Below, one piece after another: positions 53,361 to 64,000 of a DNA stretch of 64,000 nt. The DNA is from Opeltia flavorubescens (lineage: Eukaryota; Ascomycota; Lecanoromycetes; Teloschistales; Teloschistaceae), in the NCBI GenBank assembly GCA_000442125.1, contig AUPK01000175.1, positions 124,001 through 188,000 on the forward strand, given 5' to 3'. The notes under the pieces were generated by a model. The model saw only the letters and a program-made list of their open reading frames with translations. It did not search any database and was not told the DNA's origin. The position numbers were made by a program, and so were the translations under genes. Every line of letters begins with the position of its first letter. Positions within the stretch are counted from its first letter, which is position 1.

Positions 53361-55260
53361 ATGCCGTTGTGAAGGCTCTTTCGGTACTTTACGAGTTCTC
53401 GTATCTGGAGATGGCAATGCTGGGATGAAAAATAGGCAAATGCCGTGCCAGGTCCGATACGGCTCATACACTTGCAATCAGCTCTTTCCACATCAGCAGA
53501 GCAAAGAGTAGGAATGAACGCTTGCAACGACAAGGAGATCAAGAACGAGTGCTGGTCTGTCTGCAACCTTTAGGACTCAAGCAAGAAGGTCGATCGACGC
53601 AATGACATTGGGATCACAGGATCGCCTAGGACAATACGCACAGCGGGGTCTGCCTCTTTTGTCAAGGTCCCAATTGATGCCTCGCGGATCGCATCTGCTG
53701 CTTAGGCTAAATCGGCTTGCGGTGCTTGACAACTTCCGAACGATCATCGAATAAGCTGAAGGCTATGGCCGCTGTGGACGTAGAACACTGTTCTTCCTTG
53801 CGGGACTGGGGTTCTGCTTTCAAGCTACATCTTATTAATGTGACTAAATACCTAGATCTATGAATGGAAAGCATGTCTCAAGTCTCGTCTCGATGGATGT
53901 TGTGGCCTTCAAGTCTTGCTTTACGCGTCTCGCGGCTTCTCTGGACTGACTCACTTTAAAGGTGCCATCAATTTTTCTCCATCATTGGATCACGCATCAA
54001 TTAAGATCCGTCGCGGATCCATTTTCGCATTTTGCTTCATTCCTCGTCAATTCTCTCAGTCATGTGTTACGTGGCCGGAACATACGACTCAACTCCTATA
54101 TTGGAGCACTCGGTATGAGGGACACGCTTCTGGAAATCTCACCTTGAGCCTGTTGTCACGTCATGCTACGATTGTCTAACAGAAGTCTTGTCCGGTCTGA
54201 AAGCTATGAATTGGTCGCCAATGGGAATCACAGTGGGGAAAAATAGGACGTTTCTGCAAAACCTGTATTCGCCTTTAGTTTTGTCAATCTTCACGTTCAT
54301 ATATCCGTTCTGTTATGTAGGACCAAGTTGACAATCATTAGCGTGACAAAAGAAAGTCCTGAGGGCCCGCAACTTCCTTACATCCAGCTCAATGATTGGA
54401 TATACACACGTTGCCCTCTTGAATGCAACAGGGCACCCAAAAATGGGTGGGTAGGGCTATAAAGTATCTGCAGCTTTTAATTGCGGACTTCGACATGTCA
54501 ATAGTCAAAAGCACGACTTGGTAGCAGCTGATAGCTGCGCTGCGTCGGCTGTGACGTCCCTTCTGGGAACCACGTGATAAATCGACACCTCTACTCTAAA
54601 TATGGCTAGGCGTAAATGCTCAGCCCTACAGCCCCTCTTGCAAAGCGTGCCAAGCCCTACGAATCTCTTTGTCGCGAAATCTCTTGTGTCTTCGTCGCGT
54701 GATACAACACATCACATAGGACCTGTCTCTGTGAACAACTGCGAAGGAATCACACTGAGATCACATGGTGTCGTGAACATAATATAAGGATGTTTGATTC
54801 ATGGTTAGACTTGTCTCCAATGACCTCCAATGACCATTGACTGGTTATTCAGCCAGTTGTCAAGCGCCGGAGACTGCCCCTGTTTCGGAGCGACCAAGTG
54901 TATCGTCGTCAATAGGTCCCCTGATATTGATTGACGCCCAAGCTTTTCAACTCAACAGCCCCTACTGATCATGACCCAGTGAATACAAAATCCAAATATG
55001 ATGAACAATGTTCAGTTTCATCCCCTCTCTTTCTTCTATTGTTTCAATTTTCATTGTTCGCCTCGTGACTACTTTCTTTGTTGGCTTCTTTGTCGGCGCA
55101 TAAAGTCTTTGTTGCCCACCATCATGTCACTCCAATGTTGATCATTCCTGCATATATCCTCACTTAGATTGTCACTTCGATTCCTTTCGTCAGGTACGAA
55201 ACATCTTGGCCAGCCAAAATTACACACGATCATCTATCTTTACAACAGAGTTACCTCATC
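53361..55260. other. intergenic, 1.9 kb
   Basis: No gene, RNA or repeat supported. The right end is the promoter and 5' UTR of the LPMO gene. Confidence 0.4.
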
Positions 55261-56486
55261 ATGCATTTCTTACGCTATCAGCTTCCTGCGTTGATCGCCA
55301 TGGTGGCTGGCATCACCAACGCTCACATCATCATGGAATCTCCCGTTCCTTACGGTCACCCTGACTCCAACCCACTGCTTGCCGACGGCAGCGACTATCC
55401 TTGCAAACAAGGTCCAGATGTCTACAAGGTCGTCAAGCAAAACGTCATGCCTATTGGTCAACCTCAGACTCTCAGCTTCATCGGCCAGGCCACTCATGGC
55501 GGCGGCTCCTGCCAGATCTCCATTACGACGGACAAGCAGCCTACCAAGAACTCGGTGTGGAAAGTCATTCATAGTATCGAGGGTGGTTGTCCATCAAAGG
55601 CCCCAGGAAACCTCGGAGTATGTATCCCCTTCCTTGGATTCACTGCTCCAAATCCATTCTTGCCAACTTTACTGACATAGCATCACAGGGCGATCCCATG
55701 GGCCACGGCACCGATAAATTCCAGTTCTCCATTCCTCAGCAAGTCCCCACGGGCGACTACACCCTAGCATGGACCTGGTTCAACAAAATCGGTAATCGCG
55801 AAATGTACATGAACTGCGCTCCCATCACCGTCACTGGCGGCGGTTCTTCTTCCCACAAACGTGGACTCAACCACCACCGTCACGGCGCATCTAAACGTCA
55901 ACACGAGGTTTCAATGATTGAAGAACGTGATAACGCTCTATCTTCCCTCCCGAATATGTTCGTCGCCAACATCGGCAATGGCTGCAACACAGCTCCAAGC
56001 GGAACTACGCTCGCGATCCCGCAGAAGAATCTGGGGACTAGTGTTGATCATCATGCGCCGGATGAACTTGTCCCGCCGGTGGGAAACTGCGGTGGAGCAC
56101 CCGCTGCTGCGGCTCCGGCTGGGGCAGTACGACCGATTTCCGTTCCTGCGCCAGCTGCTCCTGCATCTTCACAACCAGCAGCACCAGTCTCCATCCCCTC
56201 ATCCGCACCACAATCTCCCGCACCCGCACCAGCACCACAAGCTCCTCCAGCATCACCGATGCCCAATTCGCCGCAAGCTCCAGCGCCGGCACCGGCGCCA
56301 GCAGCTCCTGCGGGGTATACAACTGGTAAATGTACCACACCGGGTAAATCCGTCTGCGCGCTTGATGGTATGGGCATTGGGACTTGCGATGAGAAAATGA
56401 TCGTTATGTTTGCGCCTGCGCCGATGGGAACGAAGTGTGATCCGTCTTTGGGGGTGTTGGTGCATGCGAGGGGTTTTGAGGCTTGA
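55261..56486 (+). CDS. AA11-type lytic polysaccharide monooxygenase with C-terminal Cys module
   Basis: 384 residues from exons 55261-55617 and 55689-56486 (phase 0). The signal peptide ends at ITNA, so the mature protein starts with His22 (HIIMESPVPYG), the N-terminal histidine of the copper brace; His79 in QATHGGGSC is the second ligand, and REMYMNCAP carries the conserved region of the axial Tyr. GDPMGHGTDKFQF and YTLAWTWFNKIGNRE are family blocks. A Pro/Ala/Gln linker (about 260-330) leads to a C-terminal domain with cysteines in GKCTTPGKSVCAL, GTCDEK and GTKCDPS, like the X278 module often attached to AA11. AA11 enzymes oxidise chitin. Secreted. Confidence 0.92.
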
Positions 56487-58015
56487 TAAGTATGGGGAGG
56501 TAAAATGCATTGAAGCAGGTTTCATGGAAGGCTTTTTTCTTTTGAAAGCACAATGTCGGGAGGCGTTTTTGCTGCATGAAATGCATGGAGGTTTTTTTCT
56601 TCTTTCTTTTGATGATGGGACTTTTCTTTTTGGCCTGGTGCAAGATATGATTTGGGATCTGAGATCCAAAACATTCGTTTCTGATTTGTATATAGTACTT
56701 GTAAGATTTGACTATATGACCAACCAAAAAAAAAAGAAAACTCCCAAGAGGGTTTCTTTATACGGATATATATTGTCCTCTCCACATGAGTCTGTGCCGT
56801 GACAATCGCAATTACTGAAAATCTCTATGCTCTCAATAGCTATTGCTATGTCTGTAACTTTGAGTCTTCTATACTTGATTTATTGTGTAGGGATGATTAT
56901 GGCAGTATGCAAAAACCCACCGACTTTCCGGAATGCGAGTCTCCAAAAGGCTTAGTCCCGGGCGGACTTCGGCTCCAGAATTACTGGGCTAAGCTCAATC
57001 CGGATTTCTCTTGTAGAAAAGTGTAAAAATAAGGTAGGCGTCAGCTGCGGTATAGCCGATTATTTCTCAGCAAGGCAAGTTTTCTTGCAGGACGCTTTGT
57101 ACCTTTTTTGGTTTAAAATAAGGGGGGGTGGGGCTGGAAAGATTGGGGGCGGGACGGTCTTCGAATGGTAAACGTGCCTGGGTTTCTCTTGGGTTTATAA
57201 GGTATATGAGAGTGGCACGAGTGGTTAAATTTTGTGTTTGCATTTGGTGTTTACCGTTGACTTTTCTTGATCGATCCCAAACATGGCTCGCTAAAGCATC
57301 GAAGCTCCTGGTTCACTTAAATTGCCAATGCTATAATCAGGGATGGGATAGGTGTTGTTGAATCGATTTTGCAGTTATTCTAGCTTTGTTTAATTGATGT
57401 TAGTGACCATGTAACCGCCAGCTAAGTATCCCAATTTGAGCGAACTCATATCTGACGTAGATTGACAGGTCAAACTTGTGGTTGGGGAGCGTGCAGTGGG
57501 AAAGAGGAGTAAATAATACGATGATGATGGCAATGGACCATGTTACCCGTCCTGATTTCAGTCTTTTGGATCAGAATGATTGGAAGTCTACGGCATGACG
57601 GCCTGGTGATATACTCCTGGCTTCCGCATAGAAATCTCGGCACTGCTTCTAGGCTGGAGATATCTAGAACTCGCGTTGTACTTTATAGTCGATATTCATC
57701 GAGTCGAAATCCTAACTTCGAAGAAATAACGACGAAGTTCAAAGTCGCTGTTCATCGAAAGCATGACGGCATTCACTTACAAGTCTTATTTAGAACCAAT
57801 GAATTTTGTGGAAATACCTCTTATTTTAGCTTTGTAAATTTGATTGAATTAGCAGAGAAGGAGGTGGAAGCGTCATTCCATCCTGTATCAATACTTAATT
57901 CTCTATTCATATTCTGTATCAAAGATTTCTTCGGATTTGACCATGGGATTGATATCTTGTCATATCTCTTGTTGCGTAGTCTAGTGAGATATTGTGTATC
58001 CAACCCTACACATTG
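56487..58015. other. intergenic, 1.5 kb
   Basis: 3' region of the LPMO and promoter of the next gene. A 158-codon ATG frame at 57540-58016 has no recognisable features and overlaps the next start; not called. Confidence 0.4.
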
Positions 58016-59274
58016 ATGTTATCTTCAAGAATGAATTCCTCTCCCCGTTTCAAGCCTGCTCTTAAAATTTCCCTCGCTTTCCTTATCTTCTGTATCTTTA
58101 TCCATCTTGCGCGTACTTTGCAAGAAGATGGTGATGGAAGTCTCGGCAGAAACGACGGTGCTAGTACCACAAATTCTATTTCAGCGGAGGAAGAAAGGGG
58201 CAGAAGTACTTTTTCAGGCGATATAAATAGCCACAATGAATCCTCTAAACCTACAGCAACTCGCACCCGTAAACCTATCAATGGAACCACACCAACTTCC
58301 AACCCCCTCCACCTCTCCCCAAAGCAACCTCCAACCCAAATCCACAACACCACCCACCGTCCCACCAAACGCGCCCCCATAGACCTCACAACCTACCGCT
58401 GCAACGGGGAGAGATATCTCGGATACATGACCTCCAGTCAACCCGTTGACCCCCGATGGAAGTATGAAGATCTGGCAAGGAATGGCTGGAAAGTCGAACC
58501 TGCAGAGGGGGGATTTACTTTCGGCGAGGAATTCGTACAGGCGATGGAGGATCTTGATATCCCCGTCGAGGGGGAGGGGGTTTTGGATTTGAATGCGGAT
58601 TTGGTGGGGGAGTGGGTGGATGGGGAGGGGGGAAGGAAGGTATTGTAACTCCCTCACCTTGATAATCTTCCACAAAACTTTCTCTCTTCCCCTGAATGAT
58701 TCATTTTCATTGAAATGTGGTTTTCACACATATATCTCTCTAGCAACCACTAGGAACCCCAACATACTGGAACCGCTACATCCCCTCCTCCGGCGCGATA
58801 ATCTCCTTCTCAAACTATGGCCCTACCTTCTACGCCCAGAAATCCCTTCCCCCAGCCCAGATCCGCGCCGCCATCCCTCCCCTACACAACTGGGCCGATG
58901 TAGTATGGGCCATATGGTCCAACCGCTCCTCCTCAGAAACTCAAGCCGGCAACCTTCAATACATCCTCCACAACACCATCGCCACTCCCTCCACTAGGTC
59001 GATCATGGAAGCCATCGACGGCGAGGAAGAAGACGGAGGGCTTCAACTATCTTGGCCAGGTCGCCAATTTGAGATCGGTTCCCCTCAGGGGTTGACGCTT
59101 TTGGGAAGTCCGCATGGTGTGGGGATTGCGTGGTTGTATGTTAATGGGAGGAAATTGCTGGGGGAGAGGAGGGGAATTAGGGTGAGTATTTTTACGGGGC
59201 AGCCATTCGCGGATTTTCCGACGAGTAGGGAGAATTATTATATGCTTTGGGAGTTGGGGCCGAGGTCGGGGTGA
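58016..59274 (+). CDS. fungal-specific type II membrane protein, WPGR family, copy B
   Basis: 385 residues from exons 58016-58639 and 58744-59274 (phase 0). Short basic head, one membrane segment (ISLAFLIFCIFIHLA, about 20-34), then a low-complexity Ser/Thr/Pro spacer to about 120. The conserved part follows: LTTYRCNGERYLGYMTSSQP, intron, TYWNRYIPSSGAIISFSNYG, LHNWADVVWAIW, SWPGRQFEIG, TLLGSPHGVGIAWLYVNG and YYMLWELGP. It shares order, motifs and intron position with the gene at 25595-26720. Topology suggests that the large domain is extracellular or luminal. No catalytic residues recognised. A start at 58031 (MNSSPRF) is equally possible. Confidence 0.82.
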
Positions 59275-61011
59275 GTTTTTTTGATGGAGTTGAATTTAGC
59301 GGAAAAGGGGGATATAGATACGCTGGGCAAATGCGGGGTTATTTGGTGATAGATGATTTAAAAACTTTTAGGAAAGAAATTTTGTCCGTCTCTGTTTGTT
59401 TGTTTTTTTTCTTCTTTCCCTTTATCAAAGTGCGGTGAAGTAGATGAATTGAATGAATCAATGACGATTTGGAATTATAGTACGCTGGACAGGTATTTCA
59501 TTACAGCCTCCCTTTTTCATTTTTACCAGCTGAGGAATAATTTGAGTAAAGGATACACAAAGCCGGCGTCCACACACTTTCCTTGATCAAATAAATTTCC
59601 TTCACCTTTATAGAGCAAAGGCCTCTAGTCCTTCGACTGAACATCAGAAAGCCATTACGTAATCTTTTTCACTTACTCATCGTTGACGTATCACATGCGT
59701 CTGTGTCCCAAATAACTTCTCTCAGATCTGTCTTCGGTCGAAGATCGATAAATTATTGCGGGTAAGTTATTATTCCTACTTACTACCTGCCCTGCACTTG
59801 CTTTCTTTCCAATCTATACCGTCGATATCGTCATTAGGCCGACTTCGAGAGATATTGTTTTCACGATGGGCTTGGGGAAATATGCTTCTTGCTTTTTTGT
59901 GATGAGAATGATAAGGAGGAGGGATATCTTTCTATGACGTTTTTCTGGTAAAGTTTCCCTCAATTGAATCCGAGGGCGCTAATGTCACTCTATCGACAGC
60001 GAGTAGCATTTACCCCACAAAACTTTGATCTGACTCCTCGGTCCCTAACGCACTGAGGGCCACGGGTCATTCAGTGCCGTCCAAGGGGGTGTTGGCGGGA
60101 TTTGTTATGGGTCTTTAGAGTCCGAACTACAATTTTCCAAATTACGTTTAAGTATATCGAAGAGTTGGCTGGTTGGTGAATGTATCATCTATTCGTTTAA
60201 TCATTCCTCTAGGTCGGTGGTGTCGTCAAAAGAAGAATCTAGGGATGGGGCGAGGAAGAAAGGATTGAGAACGATAGTTTACCACATCCCTGCCCCTAGA
60301 AACCTATAGGATTTTACAGTGTTATTCGATTCACATACCACTCCTTAAACTATCTAGATAGATTTTTTGGTTAGATAAGCAGTCTACCACAAAATTAAAT
60401 CCATGGCAAACTTAATATGGACAGGAGTGGAACTGGTGTACCGATAACCTTAATACTGCAATATTCAAGCTGATCAGCTTTAAAATCCCTCGATGTTTCT
60501 CCGGAGTTCTCCATCCTTTTCGGTGTTTGGCTCATGGTTTTTGATTGATTTAGGTTTTTTGCAAGTTGCAATGATACTAATAGACTTGCAAGGGTGTTTA
60601 ATCATGTCGCGGCTTGCTTTGGCTTGGTATGCCGTTTGGGAGAAAGTGAATTTTACAACTGTAGATAGTTGAGGGGTGAAATGATCCGGAATTTTTTGTT
60701 CCTTCACAGTGTTATCCCAAGGAGGTATATAGTGAGGAGATTGGTGGCTGTGAATATGGAAGTAGATTTTGATTTTTTTGGATTTATTTGATTGATTGAA
60801 GTGTAAGCACTAGGTGGGTATATTCACGTGGCCTTTTTTCAAGGATTAGAATTGCTAGCAGCTTCTTCTATGGGGAAGATTTTACATAGGATCTCCCCAG
60901 GTAATGAACCACCGGATCCTTGAGTCCGAAGCATCGCCCATGATCGATAATATTGTAGAGTCCCCCGCATACTCGTCAGCATTCGTTACTATCCCTCACA
61001 TACCACAACCC
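59275..61011. other. intergenic, 1.7 kb
   Basis: Tail-to-tail region between copy B and the ATPase. No gene, RNA or repeat supported. Confidence 0.4.
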
Positions 61012-64000
61012 TCACTCCGACCCACTCGTCGACGACGTCTCACTCTCCGTCACCTGCGCCCTAGACTTCCCCCTCCCACGCTTCCCATCCTTCTCCTTCT
61101 CCTTTTCCCTCCTCTTCCTCTCCGCCTTCTTATCCTTCCTCCTCTTCCTCCTCTTCTCCCTCTCCTCTTCACTACTCTCACTCTCACTCGACGACCCTGT
61201 GGAGCTGTTATCGTCATGCTTCTGTGCTGCCTTCAACGCCCCCACGCCGTACAGAGAAGAAGAGCCCCGCCTTCTTCTTCTTCCTTCGCTCTCATGAGCA
61301 TCTCTAGTAGCAGGGATGGGATCATCATCCCGCTGTAAATTCCTCCTCGCCAAATCCGCCTCGTTCCCACCATGTACTCTGAAGAGATAATCATCGAAAT
61401 CTTCAGAGGCCCGCGCTACGATTTTGAAATGCGAGAGTTTTAAGATTGGCCTTCTTTCCGTCTCTCCATCCCTCTCCCTGCCTTGCTCCTGATTAGAATC
61501 TCGATCCCGATCTCCGAGATTCGCAGCATCAAACTCCGCAAGTGCAATCGCGGTCTGAAACGCATTTTTTATTTGCCGCCCATTCCACGTCGTTTTCCCA
61601 CTTTTCCACAGACCTTTGTAATGCCTCTTTGCGAATTTATATATTTCTTCCGATTCCACATCCAATGCCCTACCAATACCACCATAATTCCCTTCCTCCT
61701 TCTTCGTCTTCTTTTTTTGCAAGCTAGATCGCTTTGCCAAGCGATCCAAATTCATTTTCCAGATTTTCAACGTCGAGTCGCGGGAGAGAGAGGGGTAGTA
61801 TAGCGAGACGTGAATACGCGATTTGAAGGCTTCGTCGAAATGTCCGACTTTGTTGGTGGTGAGGAAGAGGATTCCGGGGTAGAATTCGAGGACGCGCAGG
61901 AAGACGGATACGACGCTGTTGCGGCGCATGTTTTCTCGGTCGCGGGCTTGGAGGAATACGTCTGCTTCGTCGAGCTGTGGTGTTATGTTAGTCGGTATGA
62001 TTAAAGGAGTTAAGGGGGGCAGGGGGCGGGAGGTTTTCTACTTACCAGTAGAACACATCCCCACCGGTGAGCGAGACTGAAGTTTTGCTCCAGATTATGC
62101 TCTACTTCCTTAGACGTCTCGCCAATGTCGCCGCATGTGATGGGGAAAAGAGGTCGATGTGTGTAATCTGCCACACACTCCGCTGTGCTTGTCTTACCCA
62201 CGCCTGGTGCACCGTGTAGCAAAACAACGAGACCTTTCCCTTTGCCACGCACAAGATCGACTTGATGGTCTTCGTACTCGCTGCCGGCGAGGGAAGGCAT
62301 ATTCTGCGGATCGTGGGTCCTGACAAGTGACTCCACAAGTCTTGCGACGCCTTGAGGAAGGATCAAGTTTTCGAAGCCGTCGTTATGACGCTCGAGTGGG
62401 CGAACGTCGTCGATGTTTAAGAAATGCCACCGTCGACTACGGAGAACGAAGCCGTAGACTCTGTTCGGTAGGAGAAGCATCATATTCTGGGTTAAGTTCT
62501 TGGTCAGGTCTTCGTTGCTGCTGATGGTCCGAAGGAGAGCGCCATTTGCCCGGATGAATTCGACGGTCCTTTGTCTATCGACTCTGTGATCATCAAACAT
62601 GAGTCTGTCTTTGAAACAGTCCGTGCAGCCGGGAATACCGCATGCCTCTGTCTAGACCCATGATGTCAGCACTATTCGAGAGGCGCGGTTGGGGATCCAG
62701 CGGTAATCGCAGCTGGTGGTGAACTTACGACGACCCTTGCATCATCCTCGATCCAAGATCGGAGTCCGAATTTCGGCGCATTCTTCGGATGTTTTCGATA
62801 TGCCAAGGCAAAATCGATGATGACCTGACTGTCAATCTGAACGGAATACATGGATCAGCATTTGACAAGTCCATAGAATATTGAGATAGCTCACCTGCTC
62901 CTGCGGCTCGCCAACACTGAGACCATTGTATTCGCGGTGAGGATACTCATTCGGAATCGCCAGCTCTCGGAATTTCTCGCCTCTTGCGAGCATCATAGCC
63001 ATGAATTGGTCGGCATTCTTGTGGAAGCGTAGAGGGTAGATTGGCAGATCGACAATGTTCTTCTCCCCTTCATACGATACCAGCTCCAGACGTTTCTCGA
63101 CCGGCCCGAACTTCTGTCCATCAAAGTCAAAGTAGAAGACATCTACTCTGAAGACGCTCATGGCACTGACAGCCTCTTCCTTATACACTGACTCGACGAG
63201 GTGCTGTGATCCCTCATGCCTTGTTGATATTTCTTTGACTGGTCTTCTGCTAGAGAAGAAGTCGGCGGCGGGAAGTATGGCCACCTGATAGAGTTCGAGG
63301 CTTCTTTCACTGGATTGGCTTTCCGCAACGACGAGATCTCCAGCCATGAATAGATGCCACATGTCTTGGAATGCAATTCTTTCCGCCTTGGACGAGCGTA
63401 GCAGCTCATGCTTGGCAAACACCTCTTTCATATCTTCCTTCAAGAAGTTGACGAGGATGCGCAGGTGAGTGATGGCTTCTGCTTGGGCGAGTAATTCTTC
63501 GGAAACCTCATGTCTGCATTCGTTGGGGTCAAAGTCTTGGGCAGCTTCGGTTTCGACGGTGTAACGTAAGTTCTCATCGAGAGAGTCTTTTCGGATGCTG
63601 CTGCTACGTGGGCGGCGGATAGTGGGACAGCGAAGATTTTCATCGAAGAAATCGATATAGCCTTTACATTGTTTCCCGAATCGGCATTGAGTATTCTCGG
63701 TAAAGCCGTGTTCAAGCTCGTCAAGGTAGTCGAGGATTTGTTCACGGTAGAAAAGCAAGACCTTGAAAGGGCGATGGATTATCAGGCGTGATGAGCTCGA
63801 GAAGGTTTGCTCCGTGATGATTTGTAATGCATTGATGATGTGGAATGATCGGATACGAATGCGTTCAATGTTCTTATGCTGGGTGATAGGTGCCTTAGGA
63901 ACTATCCTTTGTGGAGTATCGACAGCAGGCTGAGCAACCAAGGACTTCCGTCTGCTATTAGTGTGAGGCTTTTCGATGAGAACCTCGAGGATATTCGTGG
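61012..64000 (-). CDS. AAA+ ATPase, 5' end beyond the window
   Basis: At least 929 residues from exons 64000-62895, 62836-62729, 62651-62046 and 61974-61012, phases closing. The first exon is open to the window edge with no ATG, so the true start lies outside. The N-terminal part carries the large regulatory region found in fungal AAA proteins of this kind (RVDVFYFDFDGQKFGPVEK, YPLRFHKNAD). Around the third junction sits TEACGIPGCTDC. The AAA core has Walker A HGAPGVGKTSTAE, Walker B CVLLLDEADVFLQ (split by an intron after CVLL), sensor-1 GILFLTTNKVG and arginine-finger region AFKSRIHVSLYYP. The C-terminal about 100 residues are Lys/Glu/Arg- and Ser-rich (KRRKRRKDKKAERKRREKEK). Partner and substrate unknown; nuclear or cytosolic. 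Confidence 0.92.

Noticed and set aside
57540-58016. 158-codon ATG frame upstream of WPGR copy B
   Set aside because: No domain, AT-rich composition, and it overlaps the better supported next start.
1-64000. Search by eye for tRNA, rRNA, CRISPR arrays and LTR or virus-like elements
   Set aside because: No T-loop/anticodon arrangement, regular spacer array, long terminal repeat, reverse transcriptase or capsid motif was recognised; a tool search could still find degraded copies.

Overview
The window is nuclear DNA of a filamentous ascomycete (Pezizomycotina). The evidence is short GT-AG introns of about 45-70 nt in most genes and a typical gene set: a HET-domain protein, an ankyrin protein with a HeLo-like/STAND-type N-terminus, a rhodopsin-like (Pth11-type) membrane protein, a Crh-type GH16 enzyme, an AA11 lytic polysaccharide monooxygenase and GFA and isochorismatase-type hydrolases. 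A leotiomycete (Helotiales-like) is my best guess, but that is inference. Single N bases mark assembly ambiguities near 13451, 24922, 37438 and 41446. I saw no rRNA or tRNA gene, CRISPR array, or retroviral or LTR element.

Layout. 0-10.5 kb: the 5' part of an FAD monooxygenase running off the left edge, a solo transposase-type DNA-binding ORF, a membrane-anchored double-psi beta-barrel protein, a five-exon GFA protein, and three low-complexity or secreted proteins around a tandem repeat. 11.5-17.3 kb: an isochorismatase-like hydrolase with an 8-nt micro-exon, a six-bladed kelch protein and an acidic-tract protein. 18-33 kb: a HeLo-like/ankyrin gene divergent from a chitin-synthase-like glycosyltransferase, a FAD-Rieske oxidoreductase with a mitochondrial-looking presequence, an orphan type II membrane protein, a HET protein, a Crh transglycosylase and a rhodopsin-domain membrane protein. 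34-41.5 kb: a visibly AT-rich, gene-poor stretch carrying four tandem divergent paralogs of a small helical protein family I cannot name. 41.7-45.2 kb: a secreted M43 metalloprotease and a small secreted protein. 47.7-53.4 kb: an apparently full-length nitric oxide synthase (oxygenase plus flavin reductase) divergent from a small two-TM protein. 55-59.3 kb: the AA11 LPMO and a second copy of the orphan membrane-protein family found at 25.6 kb. 61-64 kb: an AAA+ ATPase whose 5' end lies beyond the right edge.

Themes. Cell wall and chitin metabolism recurs (chitin-synthase-like GT2, Crh, AA11, DPBB protein). Self/non-self recognition types occur (HeLo-like ankyrin and HET). The two observations most worth following are the fungal nitric oxide synthase and the four-member tandem family at 34.3-39.2 kb, whose members share an HPALW-type core and a similar upstream layout of a TGACG-like element and a TATA box. 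Exon structures were built by hand from splice signals, phase continuity and family motifs. Where phases closed across all exons I treat the model as good.
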